From contig NC_132878.1 of the NCBI RefSeq assembly GCF_030463535.1, positions 26,045,925-26,109,924 on the forward strand: 64,000 bases of DNA, given 5' to 3'. This document shows positions 50,125-63,400 of the stretch, in pieces; within the stretch, counting starts at the first letter, position 1, and each line of letters opens with the position of its first letter. Source of the DNA: Salminus brasiliensis (Eukaryota > Chordata > Actinopteri > Characiformes > Bryconidae). Made by a program: the position numbers and the translations under genes. The notes below the pieces were generated by a model, which saw only the letters and a program-made list of their open reading frames with translations, ran no database searches and had not been told where the DNA came from.

Positions 50125-53100
50125 GGTCTAATGAAATATGACACTCTGTTACAGTGTGAATCTGTAATGGTGGACCAATTCCAGCCACCAGAGGGCAGCG
50201 GTAGTCCGATAATCAGTCCTAACTCCCAGCACCTGGTGAGCTGAGTATATATACTCCTCAAGGAACAACCAGAGTGGCTGGTCCTTTGTGGAGCACATGG
50301 TGTTTACAACATACAGGCGGTTATTTGGTGTTGTTTCATACACTGTGTTCCTTCTGTCTTGTCTCTTTTGAAAAGTTAGGTCTCACCCTTCCCTATTTTC
50401 CAATTCCTGTTCAAAAGAAGGCAGTGAGGTTTCTCCATCCCCTTCTCCTAGTTTACTCATTTATCTTTAGGAAGAACTGGAGGTTCAAGGAACCTTCCTC
50501 CTTTCCCTCCTTATTTTTCTGCCATAGCTTTGTTTGGGAGTCCAAGCTATTTAGTTCGCCTCAGTTCAAAGAAGGCAGCCAGCGTCCCCTGACATCGTTG
50601 TCTGGTTTTCCTGCTCAAACCCTCCCCTGTGCAGTGGTAAAGTAGTGGTAAAGTACCTGGTTTCTGATCCCGTGGACCTGGGTTCAATTCCCACTGAAAG
50701 TTGGGATATCATTAAGTTCTGATACCCATGCCTTTCTGTTCCACATCTTGACAGCTAAGTGTTTAGGTCATATTCTAACTACCACTGGTAGCTCTATTGG
50801 TAGGGCCCTGGACTAGTTCTATTAGTGCTACCATTACAGAATCAGCTGCTGGACACAGTTGGTGGCTGCAGTGCTTGGTCAGTGTGTGGAGGAACAGTAA
50901 GAGGAACAATTCAATTCAATTCAGTTCAATTAGATCATTTCTATGGAGCTCAGAGGAAACTTGTCTCACTTGTCCTCTTTCTGTCCAAGTAAAGATTCCC
51001 ATCCTTATGTCTGACAGCAGGACAGCTGCTCTTACCATGTGGAGGGATCTTCCTGAACTCCTCTCTGCAGAATTCCTCTAGTCGCTCTTTCAGCTCAGAG
51101 ACAGATTTCCTCACTCCATCAAATGAGGGATGTTGATGGACAGGAATGCTGGCTGAGTCCTCAGATCCAGAAGAGACACAGAGAGACTGGAAACTCTACA
51201 GAGAGAAGAAACACAGTGGAGGAAGATGAAGATGAAGGTGGAGAAGAGAGATGAAGGAGATCAGAGCAAATGAGACTAAAGAGAAAGTTGGGATTACAGA
51301 CAACTTTATTTAGTGGAGCTTAATGAACTTCTGCTGAGAGGAACTTTACAAACTTGATGAGGAGCAGCTTCCTCTGTAGATCAGTGAGTGTTACCTGGAG
51401 GAAATGGAGGTGATCCTCTGTGTGTGAAAGCTGCTCCAGCTCAGTGTGTCTCTTCTTTAGATCAGCCATCTCCTGCTGCAGTTTCTCCAGGAGTTCTTCA
51501 GCTCCACTCAGTTCAGCCTTCTCCTGAGCTCTGATCAGCTCTGTTACCTCAGAGCGCTTTTTCTCAATGGAGCGGATCAGCTCAGTAAAGATCCTCTCAC
51601 TGTCCTCCACTGCTGCCTGTGCAGAGCGCTGTTACACACACACACACAGAGTGAATATTCTCTACAAGGCTAATGTAGCAGTGGTGTAAAAGTACTCTGA
51701 TTCTGATGAGATCTGAGTAACACTAAGAGTGAAGGAAAGGAGCTGGAGGAAGAATCAATCAGAGTAAAGAGGAAATAACAATAAAGGGAAGAAAGGAAAA
51801 GTGAAAGCTGCAATGAATCAAATCACTTCTAATTAATGTGATCTTTAGCAGAGCTGTTTCAGTACTGTGACCTGATCTGGAACCTGACTGGAATTGTTCA
51901 GAAACAATATATTTTTATTTATTTGTGTAAAGATTCAATTTTCTAGTATTTTACTGAATAGAGTAGGTTGAGCTCATGTTTGAGGTAAACACTAAAACAC
52001 AGAACAGTACTGAAGATCCTCACATTCTGATTATTAGATCTTAGTGTTGATTAATGTTGTAAAAAAGCATAGCAGGTAAATATTTCTGTTTTTTTTACTG
52101 TAAAGCCGTTCTAACAACAACTGGAAGCTCATATTCGATCAGTAACAGATCATTTGTTCAGGAAATGTAGTAAAAATAAGGTAACCTTGTTTATGTGGAG
52201 TCTGACACTGTATTACACACTGTTATCTATAAACATGGAAAAGAAATGATCTGTGCGTTTGTCAGGTTTTATAGATTAGAAATAGCTACATTAGCCTCAG
52301 TCCTTCACTGCAGAACTGAAAAGCAAACTTCAGACCCCGAACAGCTTTTGACTCTGTTTGGGAAAAGGAGAAAAACTGTGTCTTTCTGTTCTCACCTTAA
52401 GAGTGTTCACTGCCTGTTCCAGCTCCTGCAGCTTCTTCTGCTTCTCCTGGATCCTCTGCTGGAGTCTCTCCTGCATCTCTTTTAGCTGAGTCTATGAACA
52501 AACACATTTGATGATGTTTATGAATTTGTGTGAATTATGATCTAGATGGGTAGATGGCTGTTGGCTGGTTACACATTCACTAACTGCTCTGATCAGTTTA
52601 TTGAACTCTTCCGTACAAACAGCATTTGAACTCATTCCTTCAAAATCTATGTACTAAAACCAAGAACCGACTTTCTTTAACTCAATCAACTGATTAATGA
52701 AACTCCTTCTGGATGAGGAATCTAATTAGTCTGAGCTGATTCTGAATGATCTAACAGTTCTCACCTGTTTCCTGCTTCTTTCTGTTGTAGCTGAGACTGT
52801 ATCGTGTCCCCTGTGATCCTCCATTGTGCATAAATAGCAGATAGAGCTCTGATCAGTACGACAGTAGATCTCGATCAGTCTTTCATGCTGAGAGCAGATC
52901 TTCTCTTGTAGCTGGGTGGACGCTTTGACCAGCTTGTGTTTCTTCAGTCCAGGAACTTCATAGTGAGGTTTAAGATGAGTTTCACAAAAGGAGACCAGAC
53001 ACGTCAGACAGGACTTGATGGCTTTGAGTTTTCTCCCGGTGCAGAAATCACACTCCACATCTCCAGGTCCAGCGTAACGGGGAGCAGGAGAAGCAGCTTC

Positions 53101-53355
53101 GAGTTGTGTCTTCTTCAGTTTCTCCACCACTTCAGCCAGCATGTTGTTCCTGCGTAGAACAGGCCTTGGAGTGAACGTCTCTCTGCACTGGGGGCAGCTG
53201 TAGACCCCCCTCTGTTCATCCTGATCCCAGCAGCCATTAATACACACCATACAGAAACTGTGTCCACAGTGGATGGTCACTGGATCCTTCAGCAGATCCA
53301 GACAGACTGGACAGCTGAACTGCTCGTGATCTACTGAAATACTGGCCTCTGCCAT
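48752..53355 (-). CDS. finTRIM E3 ubiquitin ligase, gene 4
   Basis: Exons in transcription order: 53355-52765, 52491-52396, 51628-51395, 51195-51036, 49729-49673, 49278-48752; 554 residues. RING, both B-boxes, coiled coil and PRY-SPRY are intact, with all splice sites GT-AG and in phase. PRY begins LDSNTVN (P to S in the usual LDPNTVN). Other differences: linker KKTQLEAAS, B-box CLVSFC, coiled-coil ADLKKRHTE, and B30.2 stretches WSKEVQSYS, RFNRCFQV, EWSSGGIGWVYIS, GGNECVFGR and GFYVAGTVRLC. The B30.2 is closest to gene 3 at the first and third variable spots but differs from it at the others. Confidence 0.92.
49618..49661. repeat. (TG)n microsatellite beside exon 5 of gene 4
   Basis: GT run directly downstream (gene sense) of the exon 5 donor. 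Gene 5 has the same at 60431-60480. Confidence 0.9.
50185..50199 (+). promoter_or_regulatory. CTCF-like motif, intron 4 of gene 4
   Basis: CCACCAGAGGGCAGC, identical to gene 2. Confidence 0.5.
50634..50693 (+). other. tRNA-like segment in intron 4 of gene 4
   Basis: B-box-like GGTTCAATTCC at 50681-50691; same order as in genes 2 and 3. Confidence 0.4.
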
Positions 53356-53396
53356 TTTCCTGCACTTCTAGACTGAGAGAGAGCAGCACTCTGAGA

Positions 53397-53410
53397 TCAC
53401 TTTCGTTTTC
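53397..53410 (-). promoter_or_regulatory. ISRE / IRF element, finTRIM gene 4
   Basis: Minus strand GAAAACGAAAGTGA, 41 bp upstream of the ATG at 53355; same version as gene 1. Confidence 0.75.
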
Positions 53411-53463
53411 TCTGAACTGAGCAGGAGGGACTTCCTGCTTTCCTGCTGCTCAGAGTGTCACAG

Positions 53464-53467
<4 letters not shown>

Positions 53468-53557
<90 letters not shown>
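53468..53557. repeat. (GA)n microsatellite upstream of gene 4
   Basis: About 90 bp of pure GA at the same promoter position as in genes 2 and 3. Confidence 0.95.
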
Positions 53558-53561
<4 letters not shown>

Positions 53562-54170
53562 TTGAACTGATTGGTGGACTGGGAACTAAATATCTTGCAC
53601 TTTTGCGGAACACATGACCGTTTAACTATTAGCTAAATTCATCAGCAAGAAATACAGAATTAAGTGGCTTTTACACACAGTGCTCCTCATGATCCAGGAG
53701 GTAGAGGAGCACACTTGGCTAAATCCCTCATGGTGGGACATATTATTAGGTACAGGAGTTCTTATTTGACATTATTTTACGGACCGTTAAACATTGATGG
53801 AAAATAACAGCCATTTTCAACAGTATTATTCTGTTATTTTAATGAAAGATGCATTTCTGTTGTAAATGGTCTGAATGTGAAATGCATTATGGGACATTTT
53901 TTAGACAAGTCCTAATAAAGCCACTCTGCACAAGCAGCCTGCTTTAACCTCTTCATTACAGTTTGTACTTTAGACACATTTTACTGTGTTTTCATGAATT
54001 ATTTAGCGTTTTATTAACAGTGATATCATGTGTTTATAAAAGCAGCATTTTACTGTACATTTCTACAACAGTGTAACAGGCAGGACTTGTTCATTTATTA
54101 TGTATCAGTCTGGATCTGTGAAGGACCTGTTAGCATGTATTATGCATCAGCTAGGACCTGGTGAGAGTTC

Positions 54171-54306
54171 TCCTCCCGCGAGCTGTATTGGGCAGCGCCC
54201 ACAGGTGTAGTCTGCGTCTATTGGGCATGACGTCAACACAGCATGGCGCCTATATCTATCCGGACTTGCGCAACAGCGTTTGTTTGGCGTGGTGAACGCA
54301 GGTAGT
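54171..54306 (+). promoter_or_regulatory. CRE/TATA promoter-like block with splice donor, interval 4
   Basis: TGACGTCA at 54228-54235 with the same downstream TATA-like and donor motifs. As in interval 3, the ~330 bp segment downstream is missing. Confidence 0.45.
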
Positions 54307-54847
54307 ATGAGTTATTGCTCTACAGACGGTGGGTGGATCATGTTTTATAGGAAGTGCTCTGTCTGTTTGTTCAGTTGAGGTACTTGATAAATCTGAGTTC
54401 AGGTAACTGTGGTGCCACATTAGTTAAAGTGGACTGGGTTCTATTGGTGGACCCATTTGGTATTAAGGTTACATTTACAGTAACTTATTGGCTTTTTTTG
54501 CTACAAATTACTGCCATGTTTAAACAGTGTAACAAGCAGTACAGTGATGCTGAGACTAATGCTGTGTATGAACCATAACACACTCTGCTCTGACAAATCT
54601 AATTTGTGTATATATTTATTTATTTTAATTAGTTTAGTGGACAGTCACATGAGCGCAGCTAGTTAAGTCTCCCTGTTCCATCTCCAGCACCATCACACTG
54701 AATGTGGGGGTGACCCAACACAGTGCCCCAGGGGGTTCTGAGTTCTCTGCTGAAAAACTCAAATCACTTCATAAAGTTCACCAATGATAAACCAGTGCTG
54801 GGTCTGATCAGCATACAGAGAGGAGGTGCAGAGACTGGCAGACTAGT

Positions 54848-55325
54848 GTAAAGTCAGCAGCCCTTACCTGAAGGTAGACAAGACTAAAGAAATGGTTGTT
54901 GACTTTAGGAGAACGCTACACAACCACTCTCCGCTCAACATCGACAGTCCAACAAGACTGCAACAGCACTTTCCCCACAAGCAATCTGACTCCAGTGAAA
55001 GCATTGCACTACATACTACCTCACTACATCCCTGGACTCTGCACATTTATTGACCTATTTAAAAAAAATGGCTGCTCTAACCTGTGCTGCACTCTACTGG
55101 TTTGAACATGATATGCACATTTTATTGCACAACCCTACTCCCCACTACCCTCAGACTCTTATTTATTTGCACTCTCTAGTCTGCACTGTATGCCTTGTGT
55201 TGTGCTGTCTGTATTCACTTGTTTTGTGTTGGACTTTTGTTTCTGTCTGCACTGTGTTGTGTTGCAGCATGGTCCTGGAGGAATGTTTTGTTTTACTGTG
55301 AGTTAAAATGACCAAGCCTCTTGAC
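54848..55325 (+). mobile_element. Truncated non-LTR retrotransposon 3' end, interval 4
   Basis: Same remnant and same internal deletion as in interval 3. Confidence 0.75.
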
Positions 55326-56258
55326 TTGGTCAGTCATAGCTGATTAAAATTTGTATAAATATCTATGCTGACATCAGACACCTTAAACTGATAACTGATC
55401 TTTTTGTTTGACTTTATTATCTGATTGGAGCTACAAACACTGCAGGAATCTACAGAACAGTCATCATGGTCTTGTTAGCACAACATGCCTTTAAAACTCC
55501 AACCAGAAGACCTCATAAAGAACTGAGGAGTGGATGTAGCTCTTTGGGAGGAGTCACATTATCTGCTGCTCCCTCATGCTGGTTAAGGGTCAGCAGATGA
55601 GGAGTGCACCTCCAGAAGCAAAAAGACCATAAAGCTTGTCTGTAGTGAGATTAGTCTGACTTGTGTTTCCAGGTATAGCAGGATTGTGTGAACTGATTCA
55701 GATAGACAATATGGTCAGTGTGAACTTGCTGCTGGTCATGTCTCACAGGATTAGTAACCACTGAAAGAAGCACATCAGCATTAGACAGAGATATGAAGTT
55801 TATAGTGGACAGTCACATGATCACAGCTAGTTCAGTCTCCCTGTTTCATCCTGTTTATCTCTCATACATTTGTTACAATGTCCAGTCTTACATTTCTCTG
55901 GTGTTTAGATCAGCTCTTACATTTACATCACTACACCTCTCAAGTGGGTGGGTGTGAGACTCACACTTTGTTCTCGAATCTCACAGCAAACCTCTGAAAT
56001 CTCCAACTTTACTAAATATCTGAGACTTCAAACTCATGCTGAAAGCATATTACTCAGCATGTTTGGATTCAGGGCCTTTATTCTGTCTAGATGTCCACTG
56101 TCTGCTGTGCAGCAAGAGGGACATCTTGTGCTGGTATGATGGTGCTATATGCCAAAGGCTAGATTACTGTAATGCACTTTTGTCAGGTTGTTCCAGCAGG
56201 AACCTCAATAAACTTCAGCTGGTTCAAAATGCTGCAGCCAGGGTCCTTACTAAAACTA

Positions 56259-57133
56259 CAAACCGGATTCCAAAAAAGTTGGGATACTAAACAAATTGTG
56301 AATAAAAACTGAATACAATGATGTGGAGATGGCAAATGTCAATATTATATTCGTAATAGAACATAGATGACAGATCAAAAGTTTAATCTGAGTAAATGGA
56401 ACATTTTAAAGGAGAAATATGTTGATTCAAAATTTCATGGCATCAACAAATCCCAAAAAAGTTTGGACAAGTAGCAATAAGTGGCTGGAAAAAGGAAATT
56501 GAGCATATAACAAACAGCTGGAAGACCAATTAACACTAATTAGGTCAATTGACAACATGATTGGGTATAAAAAGAGCTTCTCGGAGTGTCAGTGTCTCTC
56601 TGAAGCCAAGATGGTAAGAGGACCACCAATTCCACTATTGTTGCGCAGAAAGATAGTGCAGCAATACCAGAATGGTGTTACCCAGCGTAAAATAGCAAAG
56701 ACTTTTAAGTTATCATCATCAACCGTGCTTAACATCATCAAAAGATTCAGAGAATCTGGAACAATCGCTGTGTATAAGGGTCAAGGCCGTAAAACTCTAC
56801 TGGATGCTCATGATCTCCGGGCCCTTAAACGTCACTGCACCTCAAACAGGAATGCCACTGTCAAGGAAATAACAGAATGGGCTCAGGAATACTTCCAGAA
56901 ATCATTGTCCACAAACACAATCCACCGTGCCATCCGCCGTTGCCAGCTGAAACTCTACAGTGCAAAGAGGAAGCCATTTCTAAGCAAGCTCCACAAGCTC
57001 AGACGTTTGCACTGGGCCAGGGGTCTTTTAAAATGGAGTGTGGCAAAATGGAAGACTGTTCTGTGGTCAGATGAGGCACGATTTGAAGTTCTTTATGGAA
57101 CACTGGGACGCCATGTCATCCAGGCCAGAGAGA
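56259..57133 (+). mobile_element. Tc1/mariner element, 5' half only, interval 4
   Basis: Left inverted repeat after TA at 56257-56258, followed by the transposase start. The right half and right inverted repeat are gone: Tc1 sequence is joined near 57131-57134 to LINE 3' UTR with a very short shared sequence. Confidence 0.85.
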
Positions 57134-57333
57134 ATCTTCTAAATGGCCACCCAGCCCGACCTGCTGGAAGATTGCCCGCTGAGGTCCCCTCTACCTGCGT
57201 CAAACCAGCTGCCACCTACTGGTCCAACCAGCAGGCCCCCCACCCACCACCACCCATAACTGCTACCTGTTTAATGACCATGTTAAAACCTAAAAAAAAC
57301 CCAAATGGACTTGTAACTGTCTGCCACTATTAA
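56557..57333 (+). pseudogene. Chimeric ORF: Tc1 transposase N-terminal half fused to LINE 3' UTR
   Basis: 258 codons open. Residues from about 19 (MVRGPPIPLLLRRKIVQQYQ) hold the two helix-turn-helix DNA-binding subdomains of a Tc1 transposase (TQRKIAKTFKLSSSTVLNI; ATVKEITEWAQE; TIHRAIRR), then a GRKTLL linker and the first catalytic-region motif LWSDEARFEV. After about residue 191 the frame runs into LINE 3' UTR (NGHPARPAGRLPAEV), which is not transposase. The second and third acidic residues are missing, so it cannot cut DNA. A DNA-binding-only product is conceivable but more likely this is a decayed pseudogene. Confidence 0.8.
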
Positions 57334-57849
57334 TATCACCATTATTAACTATCTGTTGTATCTGGTTTGGTCATTTTTATCATTAATGTTTAAATAGTTC
57401 TGACCAGAGGAGGCTGGGTCCCCCTTGTGAGACTTGGTTCCTCCCAAGGTTTCTTCCTCCAGCTCTGAGGGAGTTTTTCCTTGCCACTGTCGCCATTGGC
57501 TTGCTCACTGGGGGTCTTTGATCCATCATATCTTACGTTATTTTCTTCTTTCTTCTTTGTCTCTGTCTTTTATTAATCACTATTTATGTAAAGCTGCTTT
57601 GTGATGACAACAGTTGTAAAAAGCGCTATACAAATAAATCTGACTTGACTTGACTATATCACAGTGTGCTGGGGCAGAGGTTCTAGTGCAGGGCATTTTC
57701 TACACACTGCTTTTCTCTTAGAGGAACTGGGAAGCTGTGTGTAACCTGTAATGGTAGAAACTGGTTCCTTCTAATGAACTTTATTCCAAATCCTCATGGA
57801 TTTGTACTTTCCTGAGAGTTGAACGAGTTTAATACTATATAATCTAGTA

Positions 57850-59606
57850 CTATCTAGTACATGTCACAGAGGGAGAAACATGCCCTCGTTTTGGGGGGAT
57901 TTCATGGAGTTGAGCGCTTTCACACGGTGTAATGGAGTTTGGGCGACCCCTAGTGGCAAGTGGTGAACTGCAGCTAGACTTAGCTTTGGTGCTTCTGAGC
58001 TGCGGTCCTTCAGCAGCAGACTGTGCTTCTAACGCTGGGGGCAGGAGCAGAGCTCCGTGTTTTGTTGCTAAATTCAGATTAAAAACGTGTTTCAGTTAAA
58101 AATCCTCTACTCACTTAAACTATCATACAGATGAGCAAGTGTTGTGATGAAGACTGCACTGTTTTAGCTCGTAGTTCAGCTTTTATCAGCTTCGTCTTCG
58201 TTTCTCTGTCGTGAGTTTGGGTGAGGAGAACATGAGGCTCCATTTTCCTCTGTTTTCTCCAGTCCTGCTAGCGGTGGATGAACTAAGCCATGTTTTACTT
58301 TCATTAGAGATATTAGTATTTCTTTACCCAGCTTAAACCTGATCTGCAGTCATCACACCACCTAGAAGACTTTGAACCTCTCCAGCCCTTTTTTCCATTT
58401 CCAGTCTGAAATTACACTCCCACATCTTGAGGCTTTCTGCTCCAGCCTTATATAAACTAGAGGCAATTTCACCAGTTACTGAAAAGCCTTCACTTTTGGA
58501 GTAGAAAACATGTAGAGATATTGAAATTGATCTGCAGTGGTCAAAATATGATAAAAACCACAAAAAGAATTTTCCTGAATTTCATTTTAAAATCTAGATT
58601 TTAGAGACTATAAACTGAAGCCTTCATGTCCCCCAAAACTTTCTGCTTTGGACTCTCGTGTCACCATGGGTCTACTTTCACCAGGCAACATTTGGAGCTG
58701 ATCCCTCCTCCTGATTTGAAGTTCTTCTAGCTGGAGCTGACAGTGAACAGGCAGCTTCTCCAAGTGTCCTTTTAGAGTCTCCAAAGTCTCCAACCTCTCC
58801 ATCATAAGAACAGCTCATTTTACTGCAGGAAAGGGATCGTGTATTATCTGCACTTGATGGCAACATGTTATCCTGTATTTCTTCACCTTCTTTGACAAAC
58901 TTACGTCATCCACCAGTTCTGATTGAATATTTTATTCTAGTGCCAAACCAAGAGCAATCACTAGTAGATAAGAGCCAAGAGGCAGGAGGGTCTAGTTTCA
59001 CCTTTGCTTGTTTTATTTAGTCAGGTTTTGTTATTCTAGCTTTCACAGCTCTCACTGCTGTCCGACTCCAGCAAAGCCTCGGCTTCACTTTCCCGTTCCA
59101 ACTCGGTCAAAATCTCTCCAACAGCATAAAATACTTTCTTCTATGGTTTCTGAGTTTGTTTTGAAGCAATTTTTATTGATTATTGCTGCCAATAATTTCT
59201 TCCTTCCTGAGAAGCTGCTTCAAGAAACAATCCTTCAGAAGGAAAAAGGTTCTGGAGCTCAGATTTGAGAAGCTTCAGAGCTGCATGAATGAAATGCTGG
59301 ACTTCTGATGGAAATCCATGATGTGAGCTGACAGACTGTAGATGAGCTGGTGTGAAAGGACTCCTTCACATCCTCACCTAATGCTTCCTTTTCCATCAGC
59401 TGTGTTACTGACAACCCTCTGAACTCTTCATCTGCGTCTGTTTAAACACTCAAGCAGCAGAGAGGCTGAGAGAATGTGGGTTCAGCTCTGTGGAGAAGAC
59501 GTGAAGAAGAGTCTTCATGTGAAGAGCTTCATCTTTTTCTCTCAGGTAATGAATGAAAGAGAAACGTAGGAGATTCTTTTCAGATCTACAAGATTTAACA
59601 CACACA
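57850..59606 (-). other. Conserved 3' flank and 3' UTR of finTRIM gene 5
   Basis: Counterpart of 24520-26269. Gene-strand AATAAA at 59177-59172. The unrecognised 65-residue minus frame is at 58608-58805. Confidence 0.6.
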
Positions 59607-60427
59607 TCACTTCTTATCACATAACCTCACAGTTCCTTCAACATAGAACCCAGCGTAGAGCGGCTGAGTGAATGTGGTGTGGAGTGTGTGTAGGAGGGTC
59701 ATTGTGTCAGAGACGCTGTAGAAGGACAGAGTTCCTGCACTGTGATCCACATACACTCCTATTCTGGAGGATGGTGGAGCTGAGAGCTTAGTCTGAATGT
59801 TGTTGTGGAGGAAAGAGAGAGAGGAGGAACACACCAGACTCCAGGACTGACTGTTGTGTCCAAACCCACACTCATTACCCCATCCTTTCCTGCTGATCCC
59901 TTTATATGAGACTGATATGTGCACACACCCTCCTCTGTTCCACTCAACCTCCCAGTAACAGCGTCCACACACACTCTCCTTACACAACACCTGTTCCCAG
60001 ATGTTAAACCTCTCTGGATGATCAGAGTATGACTGGACTTCACTCCACATCACCACTCTGTTCTTCTCAGACAGTCTGAGGTAATTAAATGCTGTGTTGG
60101 GATCCAGAGTCAGTCGACAGTAATCTACAGAAAAGTAAAGAAAAGAAAAGTTAAATTATTTAAAGTAAAACACTGTTGCTGAGTGTGTGTGTGTTTAATT
60201 CAGTATATGTCTGTGTGTGTGTTTGTCTTTTAATGTGTGTGAATTTATTTCATTTAGTGTCGTGTTTGTGTGTGTTGGGTATGTATGTGTTTTGTGAATG
60301 TGTGTGAGTGTGTGTATGGATGTGAGCATTCCTTTTAAATGGTTTGTGTTTGTATGTTTTCTTTGTGTGTGTGTGTGTGATTGTTTTAATGTGTGTTTAA
60401 TTCAGCAATTGTGTTTGTTTGGTATGT

Positions 60428-60484
<57 letters not shown>

Positions 60485-63400
60485 ACATACATTGCAGAAA
60501 CTCTTCTCTGGTTTTTGGCTCTGAGGATAAAATCTGAACTGCTGCAGCTGTGGAGACACACAAACACAACAGTATGAATAGAATAAAATAGAATAAAATA
60601 GAATAGAATAAAACAGAGTAGAGTAGAATAGAGTAGAATTAAAATGTTCATGAAGATTAAAGATAAAGTTTAAAACGTACAAACAATCTTTATTTCTAAG
60701 AAACTTTGGAGAAGATCAGTCATTTCAGTCTTTCTCTCTCTCTCTAAAACAGGATTTACCTGTTGATAAATATAACAGTTTTGTAGAAATATGAGAGAAG
60801 TAATAACAGTAATAATAGAGGAACAGCAATAATACAATAATTCATGTAAAGCAAATAAATGATATTTTTAAGGAGTGCTCTTTTAAATGTATGTGAATTA
60901 CACTGATCAGTTACCAGCATCTTTCTCGCTGTGTGTGTGTGTGTGTGTGTGTTATTGGTCTGATGAAATATGACACTCTGTTACAGTGTGAATCTGTAAG
61001 GGTGGACCAATTCCAGCCACCAGAGGGCAGCGGTAGTCCGATAATCAGTCCTAACTCCCAGCACCTGGTGAGCTGAGTACATATACTCCTCAAGGAACAA
61101 CCAGAGTGGCTGGTTCTTTGTGGAGCACATAGTGTTTACAACATACAGGCGGTTATTTGGTGTTGTTTCTGTCTTGTCTCTTTTGGAAAGTTAGGTCTCA
61201 CCCTTCCCTACTTTCCAATTCCTGTTCAAAAGAAGGCAGTGAGGTTTCTCCATCCCCTTCTCCTAGTTTACTCATTTATCTTTAGGAAGAACTGGAGGTT
61301 CAAGGAACCTCCCTCTTTTCCCTTCTTATTTTTCTGCCATAGCTTTGTTTGGGAGTCCAAGCTATTTAGTTCGCCTCAGTTTAAAGAAGGCAGCCAGCCT
61401 CCCCTGACATCGTTGTCTGGTTTTCCCGCTCAAACCCTCCCCTGTGCAGTGGTAAAGTAGTGGTAAAGTACCTGGTTTCTGATCCCGTGGACCTGGGTTC
61501 AATTCCCACTGAAAGTTGGGATATCATTAAGTTCTGATACCCATGCCTTTCTGTTCCACATCTTGACAGCTAAGTGTTTAGGTCATATTCTAACTACCAC
61601 TGGTAGCTCTATCGGTAGGGCCCTGGACTAGTCCCGCTAGTGCTACCATTACAGAATCAGCTGCTGGACACAGGTGGTGGCTGCAGTGCGTGGTCAGTGT
61701 GTAGAGGAACAGTAAGAGGAACAGAGTTCAATTAGATCATTTCTATGGAGCTCAGAGGAAACTTGTCTCACTTGTCCTCTTTCTGTCCAAGTAAAGATTC
61801 CCATCCTTATGTCTGACAGCAGGACAGCTGCTCTTACCATGTGGAGGGATCTTCCAGAACTCCTCTCTGCAGAATTCCTCTAGTCGCTCTTTCAGCTCAG
61901 AGACAGATTTCCTCACTCCATCAAATGAGGGATGTTGATGGACCGGAATGCTGGCTGAGTCCTCAGATCCAGAAGAGACACAGAGAGACTGGAAACTCTA
62001 CAGAGAGAAGAAACACAATGGAGGAAGATGAAGGTGGAGAAGAGAGATGAAGGAGATCAGAACAAATGAGACTAAAGAGAAAGTTGGGATCACAGACAGC
62101 TTTATTTAGTGGAGCTTAATGAACTTCTGCTGAGAGGAACTTTACAAGCTTGATGAGGAGCAGCTTCCTCTGTAGATCAGTGAGTGTTACCTGGAGGAAA
62201 TGGAGGTGATCCTCTGTGTGTGAAAGCTGCTCCAGCTCAGTGTGTCTCCTCTTTAGATCAGCCATCTCCTGCTGCAGTTTCTCCAGGAGTTCTTCAGCTC
62301 CACTCAGTTCAGCCTTCTCCTGAGCTCTGATCAGCTCTGTTAGCTCAGAGCGCTTTTTCTCAATGGAGCGGATCAGCTCAGTAAAGATCCTCTCACTGTC
62401 CTCCACTGCTGCCTGTGCAGAGCGCTGTTACACACACACACACAGTGAATATCCTCTGTTACACAACACTCCTTGTCTCAGATGTAGTCGATCAGCTCAG
62501 TCATGTTTGGTGTGTGAAGTCTGGTTCTTTAGGTTTCACTGGAGCTACAAGGCTAATGTAGCAGTGGTGTAAAAGTACTCTGATTCTGATGAGATCTGAG
62601 TATTAGTAAGAGTGAAGGAAAGGAGCTGGAGGAATAATCAATCAGAGTAAAGAGGAATTATTTGCTTCATAAAGGGAAGAAAGGAAAAGTGAAAGCTGCA
62701 ATGAATCAAATCACTTCTAATGAATGTGATCTTTAGCAGAGCTGTTTCAGTACTGTGACCTGATCTGGATCCTGATTGGAATTGTTCAAAAACATCATAT
62801 TTTTATTTATTTGTATAAACATTTTCTAGTATTTTTCTGAACCATAGTAGGTTGGACTCATGTTTGAGGTAAACACTAAAACACAGAACAGTACTGAAGA
62901 TCCTCACATTCTGATTATTAGATCTTAGTGTTGATTAATGTTGTAAAAAAGCATAGCAGGTAAATATTTCTGCTTTTTTACTGTAAAGCCGTTCTAACAA
63001 CAACTGGAAGCTCATATTCGATCAGTAACAGATCATTTGTTCAGGAAATGTAGTAAAAATAAGGTAACCTTGTTTATGTGGAGTCTGACACTGTATTATA
63101 CACTGTTATCTATAAACATGGAAAAGAAATGATCTGTGCGTTTGTCAGGTTTTATAGATTAGAAATAGCTACATTAGCCTCAGTCCTTCACTGCAGAACT
63201 GAAAAGCAAACTTCAGACCCCGAACAGCTTTTGACTCCATTTGGAAATAGGAGAAAAACTGTGTCTTTCTGTTCTCACCTTAAGAGTGTTCACTGCCTGA
63301 TCCAGCTCCTGCAGCTTCTTCTGCTTCTCCTGGATCCTCTGCTGGAGTTTCTCCTGCATCTCTTTTAGCTGAGTCTATGAACAAACACATTTGATAAATT

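Larger units (their letters stand above)
41414..53355. repeat. Segmental duplication unit 3 (interval 3 plus gene 4)
   Basis: Direct repeat of the other units, lengthened to 11.9 kb by a LINE with a nested Tc1. It shares two internal deletions and the LINE insertion with unit 4, so units 3 and 4 are the closest pair. Confidence 0.85.
56151..57653 (+). mobile_element. L2-like LINE 3' fragment with nested partial Tc1, interval 4
   Basis: Begins like the interval 3 LINE (RLDYCNALLSGCSSRNLNKL), is interrupted by Tc1 at the same TA, and resumes only in the LINE 3' UTR at about 57132. It retains about 220 bp of 3' UTR lost in interval 3, ends 'tctgacttgacttga', and is flanked by ctatat (56145-56150 and 57654-57659). 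Confidence 0.8.
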
